Below the pieces are notes generated by a model, which saw only the letters and a program-made list of their open reading frames with translations, was not told where the DNA came from and made no database searches. A stretch of 64,000 nucleotides of DNA from Linum tenue (taxonomy: Eukaryota; Streptophyta; Magnoliopsida; Malpighiales; Linaceae). Both the position numbers and the translations under genes were made by a program. Shown piece by piece: positions 1 through 10,951 of the stretch; position 1 is the stretch's first letter; every line of letters begins with the position of its first letter. The stretch is from contig CAMGYJ010000008.1 of assembly GCA_946122785.1 (NCBI GenBank), positions 6,659,742 to 6,723,741 on the forward strand, given 5' to 3'.

Positions 1-240
1 ACGAGGCGTCTGGCGGATCAAGATAATCGCTGAGGAGAGGACACGAAGTTCGTGGTCCTTGTCTTGAGGGGAGGATTGTTATGATACAATCCAAGTACCA
101 CATCGGAAATACAAGGGAATGAATCCTTGTATATAAGTGTCCACCTAGCCCAATTAGTACGAGGCCTTTTGGGGAGGACACCCAAGAGTAAATCCGTGCG
201 GGCTTGGCCCAAAGCGAACAATATCGTACTAATTGAGCTC
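1..240. mobile_element. Probable LTR-type retroelement remnant
   Basis: The block contains a 'pair' of phrases common in dispersed plant LTR sequences: a 'ccacatcgg' motif near 97-105 and a 'gggcttggcccaaagcg' motif near 200-216, followed by 'acaatatcgtacta'. No matching second LTR, primer-binding site or coding domain is visible. This is recognition by pattern only; it could equally be a short TRIM-like element or an unrelated dispersed repeat. The element may extend beyond the left edge of the window. Confidence 0.35.
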
Positions 241-2488
241 CCCGGTTATGACATAAGGTATGGTTAAGGTGAGATGTAACCCCTTGACATTTGATGTTTG
301 GTTATAACTCTGGATCACATGGTGAGTAGACATTGAAAAGTGATAATATGGTAGATATTATCAATCCTCCACCTGAATTGTGAGTTTAATTCTAATAGGC
401 TATTATGAACCTCAATCCTCACCCTCAACTAAATGGTGGCTAAGACTTCACTGCTCATCGATACTTTAGACAAATAAGTTTCATTACTGAAAAGGTAATT
501 AAAGTGGGTACAAACCCAATGGAAAGCCATACATATTACACAAAGGAAATTCACTCATAGAGGGTTGAAGTTTGTACAATTCAAAAATGGGATCGTAGAT
601 CATTCGATCTAAAGACCTATTATATATGGTATCATATCAAGAATCAACTAATCTCAATAATTTGACTTGTAAGAAGAGGTTTAATAATACAATTTTATAC
701 CATATACTTACACACCGACATTTTTTAAAGGTGACTCCCATTTTGCTAAAGCATAAGTGGAAGAGTGCATTATATAAAACAAACAGGTGGAATGGCCGTA
801 CATGAAGTAGTATGAAAGGAAAGAAGCAATGTTTGCTTAGCCTTACCATACCGGTCGGTCGGATCAGAAATACCGGATACCGAATCCAAAATAGAAATCT
901 GTTTTAGTAATAAAAAAGAGGTTGAAACACAATTAAATTATCATTGAATACACAATGTACTATTACTAATTATTTCAGTATGATCTCGATCAAGTACGGT
1001 TTTAAACGCGGCTGTCTATAACTCACATACTATTCTCTATAGTTTGTCAATATCGATGCATTCATCATGAACAACGATAATTAAATTGTTTCTCTCTATG
1101 AATAACGTACGAAATAATAAATTATTAGGCCGCAAAATCCACGATGATAACGATGATAATCTCTTGTCCAAAATAAAACAAAGGACAATGGCGTTAACAT
1201 GAAACTTGTGCAGTCAAATTGTTGGGCTTGTACTTGTGGTGGGCTGAAGTCGGCCAGTAACCTAATAAGATAAATCATGCCATGCATGCAGAGTTGGCCA
1301 ATAACCTAACTAAATAAGTACGTGCTTGGAATAAAAAAAAAAAAAAAAAAGTACGTGCTTAGCGTCTGATTATATCGCTTAATGAAGGTCATTAATTAAT
1401 GGATGATAATCAATTCTTCGTAATGTTTTAAAATTCAAATAATGTTTTAAATTTTAAGAATGGATACTATAATTATATTTTCTGACAATTGTATTCCTCA
1501 CTTTTCTAGAATTTTGTTACCAGATCAAATAACGTGAGCTTCCATATATATATATATATATGGTGGCTACTTCGGTGCACTCACTTTTTTGGGTGCATTC
1601 AGTGCACCCACCTCTAAAAATGGTTATAATACATCAAATTTTGAAATTTAATGGGTAGCATCAGTCTCATATGATGATATAACACAGAATCACAACTAAT
1701 CAACCCATTACCCTAACCTATTAACATTCAATTTTGAATCTAAACCCAAAATCCCAAATTGTAAACCCTAACCCTAACCCTAAATTCCTAAACTCTGAAT
1801 CATTCAAATTAAAGTGAATCTTGAATGATTTTTGTAAAAATTCATGTATAGATATATAGCATAATATAGAGAAACCTTGACCTTAGATTCCATGAACCTT
1901 TTCAAGATCAGGTATAATACAAAATTGCATAAACAAAATTTATGCATTTGTACTCGCCCTAAATTCATAGGTGGCGGGAGGTCCATGTCCTTAATTTATA
2001 TGTTCTTTATCGTCCATGTCCATAAATTTGGCAAAAGAATATTTGACCCTTGGCAACTAGACTTCTTTTCCATACCAATAGTCAACTTTGTATAAAATTT
2101 GGATTAGCTTTGTACTAGAGGAGAAACTGTATTTATTTTACATTTCTTTTATAATATTAAAACACTATATATTTATTTTCATAGAAAGAAGGTATCGGTT
2201 CGTTACTTTTCAAGATTATTGTTTTGTTAATGATATAGAGTATCAAGTTTCTTATATCTGTTAGTCAATATATTGTATGATTTTCTAGTATCAATTTTTA
2301 TTACCATGCATTCTCAAGTTTAAGATATATGTTAGGTTATTTCTAGTATTTAGTTAATTAGTTTGTATTACACATTGTTGTTGCTTTTCACCGGAGGTTT
2401 TGGTATTTATATATTGGGTGGTTTTATTATCATATTGATTTTTATTAGCATTGATTTTGAAATTTTGTGGTATCTTTTAGGCAATTGT
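241..2488. other. Intergenic, AT-rich, no gene seen
   Basis: No reading frame here has family character or plausible splice structure. Minor features are a poly(A) run near 1331-1349, a (TA)n microsatellite near 1545-1560, a short telomere-like stretch (three aaccct units) near 1765-1785, and a GC-rich piece near 845-880 resembling the terminal parts of small hAT elements. The 1560-1620 stretch has alternating 'gtgcac' and 'gggtgca' motifs that could be part of another small transposon, but I could not find its other end. Confidence 0.6.
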
Positions 2489-2496
2489 CTCATATA

Positions 2497-3090
2497 CAGT
2501 GGCGGACCTAGGTTAGTCTTAGGTTTGTCAATTGACAAACCTTGTTCCATTTTTTTGACAAAATTTCTTTGTAAAATTTTATTTTAGAGATGATAGTATT
2601 TGAACTTAAGGCTATTTGACAATCCTTGGTGATTTTATTTTATCGTTGAATACAACGGCGGAGCTACTTGGAAGGTAGGGTGGGCCGCGGCCCCCCGGGA
2701 TTAGTCCGGGCCTCTAGGACCTTAAGGATATTTAGATAAAATTTGAATAAGTAGGACTCCGCCAGAACATTAGTTTATACAATTATCATGTAGTCTACTG
2801 GTAACTAATCTAGTTTTAAGCTTGGAGCACCCATGTTCAATTCACCTCTACCTTACATGTTGCTTTATTTTGAGTGATTTCAATTATTTTTAGACTATAT
2901 TGAAAGAAAGGTAGCAAAACATTTAGTTTAGATGCTATTTTGAGTGATTTTTCAATGATTTCAAAGAACGTTGTATACTTTTAAAATAATTATTTTATTT
3001 TTATTTAATTATTTTCGGCCCACCCGATGTAGAAATCCTGACTCCACCCCTGATTGAATACCCTTAATGTAATTTCTGAGTCCGCCACTG
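2497..3090. mobile_element. Non-autonomous hAT element (outer of a nested pair)
   Basis: The ends are inverted repeats: the left end begins CAGTGGCGGAC and the right end finishes GTCCGCCACTG when read on the plus strand (11 matching bases). An exact 8-bp duplication, ctcatata, flanks it at 2489-2496 and 3091-3098, which is the hallmark of hAT insertion. There is no transposase frame. Without the inner element it would be only about 190 bp, a typical MITE size. It sits about 350 bp upstream of the first GASA gene. Confidence 0.85.
2653..3052. mobile_element. Second hAT-like MITE nested inside the first
   Basis: Imperfect inverted ends (left CAACGGCGGAGC, right end reverse complement CAGGGGTGGAGT) share a further inner block, gggtgggccg. 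The flanks gttgaata (2645-2652) and attgaata (3053-3060) form an 8-bp duplication with one mismatch. About 400 bp long, with no coding capacity. The mismatch suggests it is old, and by position it inserted after the outer element. Confidence 0.7.
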
Positions 3091-3348
3091 CTCATATACA
3101 TGCATTTTCTTACCATCAACCAGTCACCAAAATATGTTGCCGTTGCATGAACCCGGTGGAAGAAATTTGGCAGCCAACAGTCAAGTAATTTAAAAATTAA
3201 GCTACTTAAATTTTTCTAGTCTGATCCTGTCAAATTAATATAAAACTTTATATATGTACTTTCTCAACTAATGGCTATCTATTGAGTGAAACATGATCGT
3301 AACAATTAGCAAAGAGGTGAGATATAACATCTTTTGTTATACAACCCT

Positions 3349-3356
3349 ATAAATAG
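3349..3356 (+). promoter_or_regulatory. TATA box of the first GASA gene
   Basis: TATAAATA lies 90 bases upstream of the ATG at 3439, the usual spacing for a plant core promoter with a leader of about 60 nt. The leader is purine-rich (gagagaaag). Confidence 0.7.
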
Positions 3357-3438
3357 CATATCCTCCCTTCGTCATTATTCATCACTCACTCAAACATATT
3401 AAAGTAAAGAGAGAAAGTAAAGTAGTTGCCAGTATAAT

Positions 3439-4180
3439 ATGGCTCTCATCGTCAAGGCTGCCTGCTGCTTCCTATTCTTCCTTGCCATCCTCCAATATTC
3501 CCATGTATATATGCATCAGTTCCAATAACTTACTTATTGGGCATTTCGATCCACTGTTCTTGTTGTTGTCCATGCTTCTTTACTTTACTTCCTTTCTTTC
3601 TCAACTATAGAAATACTTAATTAATTGTCTCACTTTTTTTTTTTTTTTGCTGATTTCAGGTCTCCGCTGTTGCTCCCGCCCATCCTCCCAAGTTGTCGAC
3701 CTCCCCTGCCCCAACGTCATCCAATATTCTTGAAATCTGTACGTCCATTGAACACCGATCTCTCTCAGCTTTTTGAGACCACCAAAAATGGTCGCCGCGA
3801 GAAGCAAACCAAATGACTGCTAATTAAAACTTTAATCATGGCAACGATCTATTACTGATCTTTGGCGACCATTTTCTTTTCATCACAAACACATGCACTC
3901 TTTTATCGACGTTCATTTGTTTGGGGTGGTGGATTGTTTGCCTGATGAATGGTGCGTAATGCGTATACATATATGCTGTATATATGCAGATTGCAAGGCG
4001 AAGTGCCAAGAGAGGTGCAAGGTGGTCCGGCCTTTTGGGATGAAGTTGTGCGAGGAGGTGTGCACAAAGTGTTGCTTGAGGACCAAGTGCGTTCCAACCG
4101 GTCCGGTAGGGATCAAGTTTGGCAAGTGCAAGAACTGGACCTTTACTCTCTACCGTGGCATCCCTTACAAGTGCCCTTAA
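3439..4180 (+). CDS. GASA/Snakin-like peptide with ten cysteines
   Basis: Gibberellin-stimulated (GASA/Snakin) family secreted peptide; known members act in growth, redox and defence. Three exons, 3439-3504, 3660-3738 and 3990-4180, give about 111 aa, with introns in phase 0 and phase 1 exactly as in the neighbouring GASA gene. Residues 1-25 look like a signal peptide (hydrophobic run LFFLAILQY). A short proline/serine spacer follows, then the C-terminal cysteine domain ending KCP. The family norm is 12 cysteines. Here the CCxxCxC motif reads CCLRTKC (Thr at 4082-4084 in place of Cys), and only one cysteine remains of the later C-x(1-2)-C pair, so ten are left. The residue before the first cysteine is Tyr in this splice model where Asp is usual, so the exon 2 donor at 3739 is the least certain border. 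A polyadenylation signal AATAAA is at 4312. Confidence 0.85.
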
Positions 4181-4311
4181 AACACACGCACATTCCATAT
4201 CACGTACAATATAATGATGCTAATTACTTATATGTATCCCTTATTATTATACGTACTATGATAGCTAGCCTGCCTCCTCATACAAACTTCAGTTTACCCC
4301 TTCGTCTGCTC

Positions 4312-4317
4312 AATAAA
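4312..4317 (+). terminator. Polyadenylation signal of the first GASA gene
   Basis: Canonical AATAAA about 130 bases after the stop codon at 4180, a normal 3'-UTR distance for a plant gene. Confidence 0.5.
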
Positions 4318-6470
4318 AGCATATCTATATATGCAGTCCACTAAAGTATTCATGCACGCTAGGCTATTATGTTTCACTTCTGGAGGTTTATGTACAACTT
4401 GTCTATATTGATGTCCATATGAATAAAAAGGTCGACTTACATAGTTGTCAAGTCTTCGATCTCGTGATCAAATACGATTTTACTAGTTCAACGATATCAC
4501 ATGAATATTATATTTTCAGGGTGTTTGTGTTTGCGTGTCACAAAGTACTAGCTACTTTTATCTCCTTCTTAACGAATTTAAATAGTAGTCATGTAATTGC
4601 TATTCATCCGTCTACTGTCAATATTTTTCAAGAATTATGTGAAGGAAGTAACAAAGGTTAAGAATACGCAGATAGTTATTGATTGACATAACGTCTATTA
4701 TTATTCAATTGATCTAATTTTAACTAAATTGATCGATCAAAGAATAAATTAAACAATGACTAAAATAATGTCCAAGCATCAAATCAGAAAATATTCTGAT
4801 TTGTAACGATATGATTTGATCCGATGCAGATCTATAGAAAAAAACACTTAAGCTAAAATTGACCCATTATTGAAATTCTTGTTGGATGCCAAGGAGGTTT
4901 AGGAGTGACCATCAGTAAAATATTGCACGTGTAATTAAATTATGTATAAGATACAAACGGGTAAGTTAATTTCTTTCCAAATTATGGGTACATCTAATAT
5001 TATGTCAAAAGATAATTATATTTAAAGAAATAAATGCATAAATTATCAATTAGATTATAAAAATGAAAAAATTTGACAGAATTACATATACAAAAACTCT
5101 AAACACATAAACATACATACGTTCTTATATACGCATATTAAATAGTCTTTTTCTCACCAGTCCGAAATACAATTGCATTGAAGTCTAATTATTCCCGGCC
5201 CAATGGAGAGAAAGGGGTGGGCTGGCCAGGTGAATTGATGAAGAGGCCGGGCTGAGCCGGTGTTGTAATGCTGAGTTGGGCCATGGGCGGGTTCGTGACG
5301 GGGATGTGTCTAGGTTGTCTCCAGATTCATTCGCATACAAAAGTTTGACCAGTTTGAATTGAGCATGTGATCTCACATGTGTTGCAGGGGAAGGGTATCT
5401 CACTGACTGAGCAGTGAGCACTCTGTAGCAAGCTAAGCTAAGCTACTGACTGATGATGCTCTGAACAGAGCAAATGGGTAGATGAATAATGATGACGATG
5501 ATGATGCAGGCACAGCACAGTACAGCACAGGCACATAGCTATTTATTCATTACATTTGTCATCTTTTTTCACCTCACCTCCTGACATGTCTTTCATGAAC
5601 ACACAGCTGGAGTGAGTTGTTCTCAAATTGGATAACCTGTGAAATGCTCTGTTTCAACGACACACACAACAACGTTGCATTTTGGCTCTTCTGTCTCGCC
5701 GGAAAAATGGGAAGGTTTATCCCGTTTGAATGCTAGGATTGATTATTGATATATATATAGGGTTAATACCTTAGTTTGGCCCAAATTATACACATATTTT
5801 TTACTTTGGCCCGTGGTATTGAAAATTGCTACTATGGCTATATTAAATTTATGTCTAAACTTTAAGCCGAAGAATGCATTAGATTAGGGAGACCATGAGA
5901 GAAAAACATGACAAAATATCTTAATTTTCACATAAGTATGGCTATATATGACATAAATATTTTTGGATACGAACTCCTACCAATAATTGGAATACTGGTT
6001 GGGTCGGGTTCTACGGGTTGTGTAACCCAAAACCCAAACCCAACCCAATAGAGATGGGTTGTACAAAAGAAAACGCTCACCCAACCCAAACCTTCATATT
6101 AGCGATAAATACGGGTGGGTTGGGTCGGATTGGACAGATAAATAAGTTTGCGGGTGTGTTTGTTCACCCTAAACTATGGAGAGACCATGTGGGTTGGAAC
6201 CTCAAAAGTCAGAGTTGTGGACTACTGCTCGTGCTGGCCCATGACTCATGTTCCCCTGCACTCCATCCCAGTCTTGTCTAATGTATTAAAGCAGCTGCTT
6301 GCCTGACTGCTTCACCCCAAAAAAATATAAGAAAGCAGCTGGCAAGCTTCTTCTTTTGCACAACCTATCATAGCTTCCCCAGTAAAAAAGATGTTTTCAA
6401 TTTGTCACCGTCACCGACCAACATTAAACTCCATTACATAATAATGAGCACCCCTGCTCACTTCCACCTA
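4318..6470. other. Intergenic, no gene seen
   Basis: AT-rich sequence with no convincing frame. At 5485-5535 there are short repeats of gatgat and gcacagcacagtacag. From about 5755 to 6175 there is transposon-like sequence: a 'gggttaataccttagtttggccc' type block, then GC-rich inverted pieces (gggttgggtcggg, acccaacccaa) like the palindromic interior of small hAT MITEs. I could not find a clean target duplication. Confidence 0.55.
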
Positions 6471-6474
6471 CATC

Positions 6475-6482
6475 TATTTATA
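6475..6482 (+). promoter_or_regulatory. Probable TATA box of GASA14-like gene
   Basis: TATTTATA about 75 bases upstream of the ATG at 6556. The leader between them contains a short CT-rich stretch (cttcgtcttcttcccc) just before the start. Confidence 0.55.
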
Positions 6483-6555
6483 ACCCCATTTACCTAACAC
6501 ATATCTCACTGAGACACAGCCAAATAGTAGTTCCCCTGCTTCGTCTTCTTCCCCA

Positions 6556-7332
6556 ATGGCGTCCAGATCTATGTTGTTGTTTCTACTTACAGCTACTGTC
6601 CTAGCTGTTTCTTCCTACGCAGACCAAGATCATCAGTTCATCTCCCAGGTAACGTTAAAACCAACTCATCATTTAACTTAACTCGTCTGATCCATTTCTT
6701 TTACATGGATTCACTTTTCTTTACTTGTGCGTTAATTGTCTCTTTCTTTCATCCACCCAGGAGGCTGTTAGTAGCACCAAGTATGCCAAATCTCCTCCAC
6801 CACCGTCTACACCGCCGGTGAAGCCAGCGCCGACTCCCTCTCCTTCACCATCACCTCCGGCGAAACCCTCCCCACCGCCACTGGTGAAGCCACCAACTCC
6901 GACTCCTTCTCCAGCTGTCCCCAAGCCACCCAGCCATTCCCCTGCCCCTGCCCCTTCCCCTGTTCCAGTCCCCAAGCCCCCAACTGCTGCCCCTCCTTCT
7001 CCATCGCCCTTTGTCAAGTCAATCAAAGGTATTGATTCAGCAGAAAGCTCAACACTTTAGCCTCCATTCTCTTTATAAGCTACGTTGTAGCTCTAGTTAG
7101 TAGTAATGTTTGATATCATCATCATCATCTATCCCCTGTTCCTGCAGATTGCGCCCCACTGTGCGCCAATCGGTGCAAGCTGCACTCGAGGCCGAATCGG
7201 TGCAACAGGGCTTGCGTGAGTTGCTGCAGCAAGTGCAAATGCGTTCCCCCTGGTACTTATGGCAACCGTGAGCAGTGCGGGACTTGCTACACTGGCTTGA
7301 CCACTAAATTTGACAAGCCCAAGTGCCCTTAA
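6556..7332 (+). CDS. GASA14: Proline-rich GASA14-type gibberellin-regulated protein
   Basis: Secreted GASA-family protein with a proline-rich spacer, the architecture of Arabidopsis GASA14 (growth and ROS/abiotic stress roles are known for that protein). Exons 6556-6648, 6761-7028 and 7148-7332 give about 181 aa. Residues 1-22 are a signal peptide ending near SSYA. Residues about 42-118 are a run of PPP, SPSPSP, VKPP and PAPAP repeats, resembling cell-wall hydroxyproline-rich proteins. The C-terminal 61 residues start at DC and have all twelve family cysteines, including CCSKCKC and CGTC, and end KCP. The intron phases (0 then 1) match the upstream GASA gene, which supports an old tandem duplication. 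The start was chosen because it gives the signal peptide directly. Confidence 0.93.
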
Positions 7333-9082
7333 GAGAAAACTCTGTTTCCCCTGTTTCTTGCTACTTATTGTTGTGGGTTTAGAAGCTATGTAATGTTGAT
7401 CATCGGAAAAAGTCTTTGACGTAGAGAGACCAGCGGGATCGGAAAATCAAATGGGGTTGCTTGATAGTGTAATGTTTTCTTGCTGCTGCTAGTATGTTGA
7501 TCTTGTTCCCATGTCCATCTTCATCAATATAAGAGCGTTACTGTTAATCTTGATCTGTGTTGGTTTTAACTTGTACATCCATTTTTCTCGGAGCAATTCA
7601 GCCCTGCACAGAAGGTTCAGTATAATATATGATGGAGCATTGCAACTTGGATAAGAATGACCTTGTTATTTGTCTCGGTGAATGTGTTGTTCCTGTCTCA
7701 AGGAAGGACTATAGTACCAAGGTTCCCTTATGCTTGGAACTTCCCAAAATGTTTCTTCTTTTAAGGTAGAAAGAGGTTGTAAAACATGATATACGTTGTT
7801 TTACTAAGTAAATCATTTTATTAGAGACAACTAGCTTCGACCCTGCCCGTTGGGCAGTTAGCCCTATTGTTGCTTTTTTTTACTTTGAATTGTTATTTTA
7901 AGAAGAGTATGTAGAAGTATAAGTTTATCCTCCAATTTATGATAGTTTATAATGGTATAGGACATTAGTTTGTAAGAAAATAAAAACTAAATTTTGGTAT
8001 CTAATCGCACTTTACTTTGAAATATAGCTTTAACCTCTTAATTAATTCAATTATTGTTAAACTAATAAATGGATTAAAGGTTAATAAATTAGGTAGCATA
8101 TTACATTCTACCAATTTTTTCAACATTATTAAAATTTCATCCCTTAAACGCGAGATATAAAAGCCACAAATCAAGCAATTATAGGTGAAAGCATTTGACG
8201 ATATTTCCTATTCCGTCAAGTCTGAAAATTGAAAATATATCTACAACTCTATAAATCAAATCATCCTTGCAAAGGGCAACAATGGTTGTGCCATGTCTAG
8301 CAACATTAGGGCAATAACCCACACCTTCCATTTTTTTGAAACAACTTAAAACATGCATAAGTTCTACTCGTGTTATACAATCCATTTACGATGGATTTAT
8401 GACATCCTATTACTATCCTATAGTCACTATCATATTAAACTTTACAGTTATAATCAAGGTTATTTGTATAGAATGATGGTGTAATTGGTGAAACCTGATA
8501 TATGACGGTTTAGAGTTGCCAATAATGGCTAAGAGCCAAAGAAGAAGATGCTTGAGTTGGAGTCATAACTTAAATTAGAGTAATTCACTGGAGCTGCACA
8601 ATAATATAGGACAATGGTTTGTGAGAAAAACAACAATTGTAGACAAAAGTTATAATGAATCTATTAACATGCAGATGCTTCTAATTCGAATTTATTTAAC
8701 ACAAAGCATGCACAAAATGAACATCATATCATTGTTCCAAGGCTGATACATTGGCATGATTTGCGGATTGGAGAGTGCGAGGGATTTTTTTACTGTTGGT
8801 TTTTTTCACTCCTACCAAGAGAAGGGTGGTTATTGGACCATTTACCGATCAATGTCTAGGCGAGGAAGTGGGAGTCGGCCGTTGAAGGAGGACAGTGTGT
8901 CGAATCAATGGAGCACAAATCTGCACGAAAGAAAGAAAGAAAGAAAGAAATAATTGATAACAAAGAAACCAATCAAGTCAACAAATAATCCAAATCCCTT
9001 TCAGCAAAACACAAAATAATCCAATGACAACAGAGAAATCCATTTAATTAAAGCAAACCAAAGACATGGCAATCAAAAACTC
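7333..9082. other. Intergenic, no gene seen
   Basis: The 3' flank of the GASA14-type gene, then AT-rich DNA. A (gaaa)n microsatellite is near 8928-8948. No reading frame longer than about 70 codons shows family character. Confidence 0.6.
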
Positions 9083-9085
9083 TTA

Positions 9086-10140
9086 CCCCCTGTTTCCGAA
9101 GCAGGGGAGGAAAAGGAGGGGAGAGAAGGGAAAATTTGGAGGGGAAGGAAAATTGGAGGGGAAGGGAATTGGAGAGAAAATGTTGTTTTATGGGGGAAAA
9201 GTGAAAGGGATAAGTATATAGGAAAGTGTGATAGATATGTTATTATATTGATTTTTTATATGAGTTATTTTATTGATTATGTAATAGTAAGTATATGCAA
9301 AATTGCGAAAATGAATATTATGAATAACCTATTTCTACATAACCCTCATCATTTTTATTATTTGTTAACGGAGCATAAATTGTTCATTTAACTCTATTTT
9401 ATTTTTTCATACAAATTTGATTACCTTTGTAGTACAAGATGATGTTCATTCTATAAAAAATGTAACACCCGAAAAGATTAATTATATGCGTGTGAGCGGG
9501 TACCCATGCGGCGGGTTTACCTAAACTCAAACCCAACCCAACTCAATGAACAGTGTAGCGGGTTTAAACCAAAACCCACCCAAAACCCGTCAACACGGGT
9601 TTTATCAGCGTTAACCGGGTTGGATTGGATAAGGTACATGTGAGTTCGGGTTTTGTACTTTTGTTGCCATCCCTATCTTCCTTCACACGCCACACGCACA
9701 AAAAAATTCCTATCCCGTAACAATGATTAAATAATTTAATTATTTCATCATTCTCCTAATTAATTCGTGTTCATTTATACGCGTATTAAATTATCTCTTT
9801 CTAGTATTTGATTAAATTATTAAATTCTCCTTTATCCCTATAGAATTACAACCAATTATTCTATTATCTATTAATTGCTATCCGTTTCTCTCCCCAAGCC
9901 AACCATTAACTTCCCAGTTATCATATTTATTAATTAAAAACTAACTTTCCTATTAATTGGCCCACCATTAATCAGTTTCCCTCCAAATCGGAGGGGAGGA
10001 TGGAACAGTAAAAGTTCATTTCCATTTTCCGTCCCTTGCCACTGTAGCTTGCTTGGAGAACAGCGGAAAACTTCTAGGGAAGCACAATTCCCTCCCATTC
10101 TTTCCTTTCCCTCCCCTTTCCCTCCTAAAAGAACAGAGGG
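9086..10140. mobile_element. Probable PIF/Harbinger-type (Tourist-like) element
   Basis: The left end (CCCCCTGTTTCCG followed by gaggaaaaggaggggag) and the reverse complement of the right end (CCCTCTGTTCTTTT followed by aggagggaaagggg) are related inverted repeats rich in purines. The flanks are TTA at 9083-9085 and TTA at 10141-10143, the 3-bp duplication expected for PIF/Harbinger. There is no transposase. The interior (about 9485-9675) contains another repeat-like block with acccaaaaccc/gggttttg palindromes and an end 'ttgccatcccta', typical of a small hAT element, so this is probably a second nested pair. Confidence 0.5.
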
Positions 10141-10143
10141 TTA

Positions 10144-10951
10144 TGGAATGACAACCAAAAGAGAGACCGGCAACGGCAAGGGGGTCTTCAAGAGGCCGAG
10201 AGATGCGATGGGCGGTGGGACAGGCGGCTGCGGTGGCACCGTGGCAGGAAGCAAAATTCACTTTGTTGCAGTGTAGTTTACAGGAAAAAAACGAATGATA
10301 GGTTGGGATGGGGCAGGCATGAGACGACTACAGTTGCAGAATTTGGCGGATGGAGTAGAGGAAACGGCGGGATACTTCAGGGGAAGAAGCGACGGTTGTT
10401 TGTGCGGAACATGGTTCTTATAATCTGACGTGGATTGCCTGAAATTGCAGGAAGGGGTACGTGGCAGTGGCTTCAAAATGAAAGCCCTTTAATAATTTTA
10501 TAGATAGATTATAGAGTAAAACCGTTGAAGTCCGTCATCTTTCTAGTGGTTCACTAATCCAAAAAGCTCTTTCATTAACAGTTTGACTGTTTGTCAACTA
10601 TTACCTCTGACTTCACAATATTTGTAAACTACCTATATTGGATAAACCATCCATGAAAAAAAGAACCTGGGCCCTAACTGAAACAAAAGAGGTGTGTCAA
10701 CCATGCTAAAAATGGGCCCAAAAGTCATAGTATAATGATTTATTATGCATTGGGCCGCTATAGGCCCGAATCTGGATCATAATATCTGAATTCAAGATCC
10801 AACCTCGTTCAACAACTTCCCCCGGCAAGACTCAACACTGCAGACCGGAACCGGAAATAAACAGTTTAACTGAAAAGTGGCCGAGCGAAGGACGGAAAGG
10901 GGAAAGCAAGACAGAGGAAAGCAAAATAGAAAACAAGATCTTCCGGCAGCA
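10144..10951. other. Upstream region of PIG-N, no separate gene
   Basis: Contains the 3' edge of the transposon-like block, then intergenic sequence and the probable promoter and leader of the PIG-N gene. An in-frame ATG at 10877 could extend the PIG-N protein by 25 very basic residues. I saw no TATA box at a normal distance. Confidence 0.5.

Noticed and set aside
1765..1785. Telomere-like aaccct repeats
   Set aside because: Only about three units; short interstitial telomere motifs are common in plant DNA and do not indicate a chromosome end.
10877..10951. Upstream start of PIG-N giving 25 extra residues
   Set aside because: The extension is Arg/Lys/Gln-rich and ahead of the usual plant N terminus; the ATG at 10952 fits better, though only transcript data would settle it.
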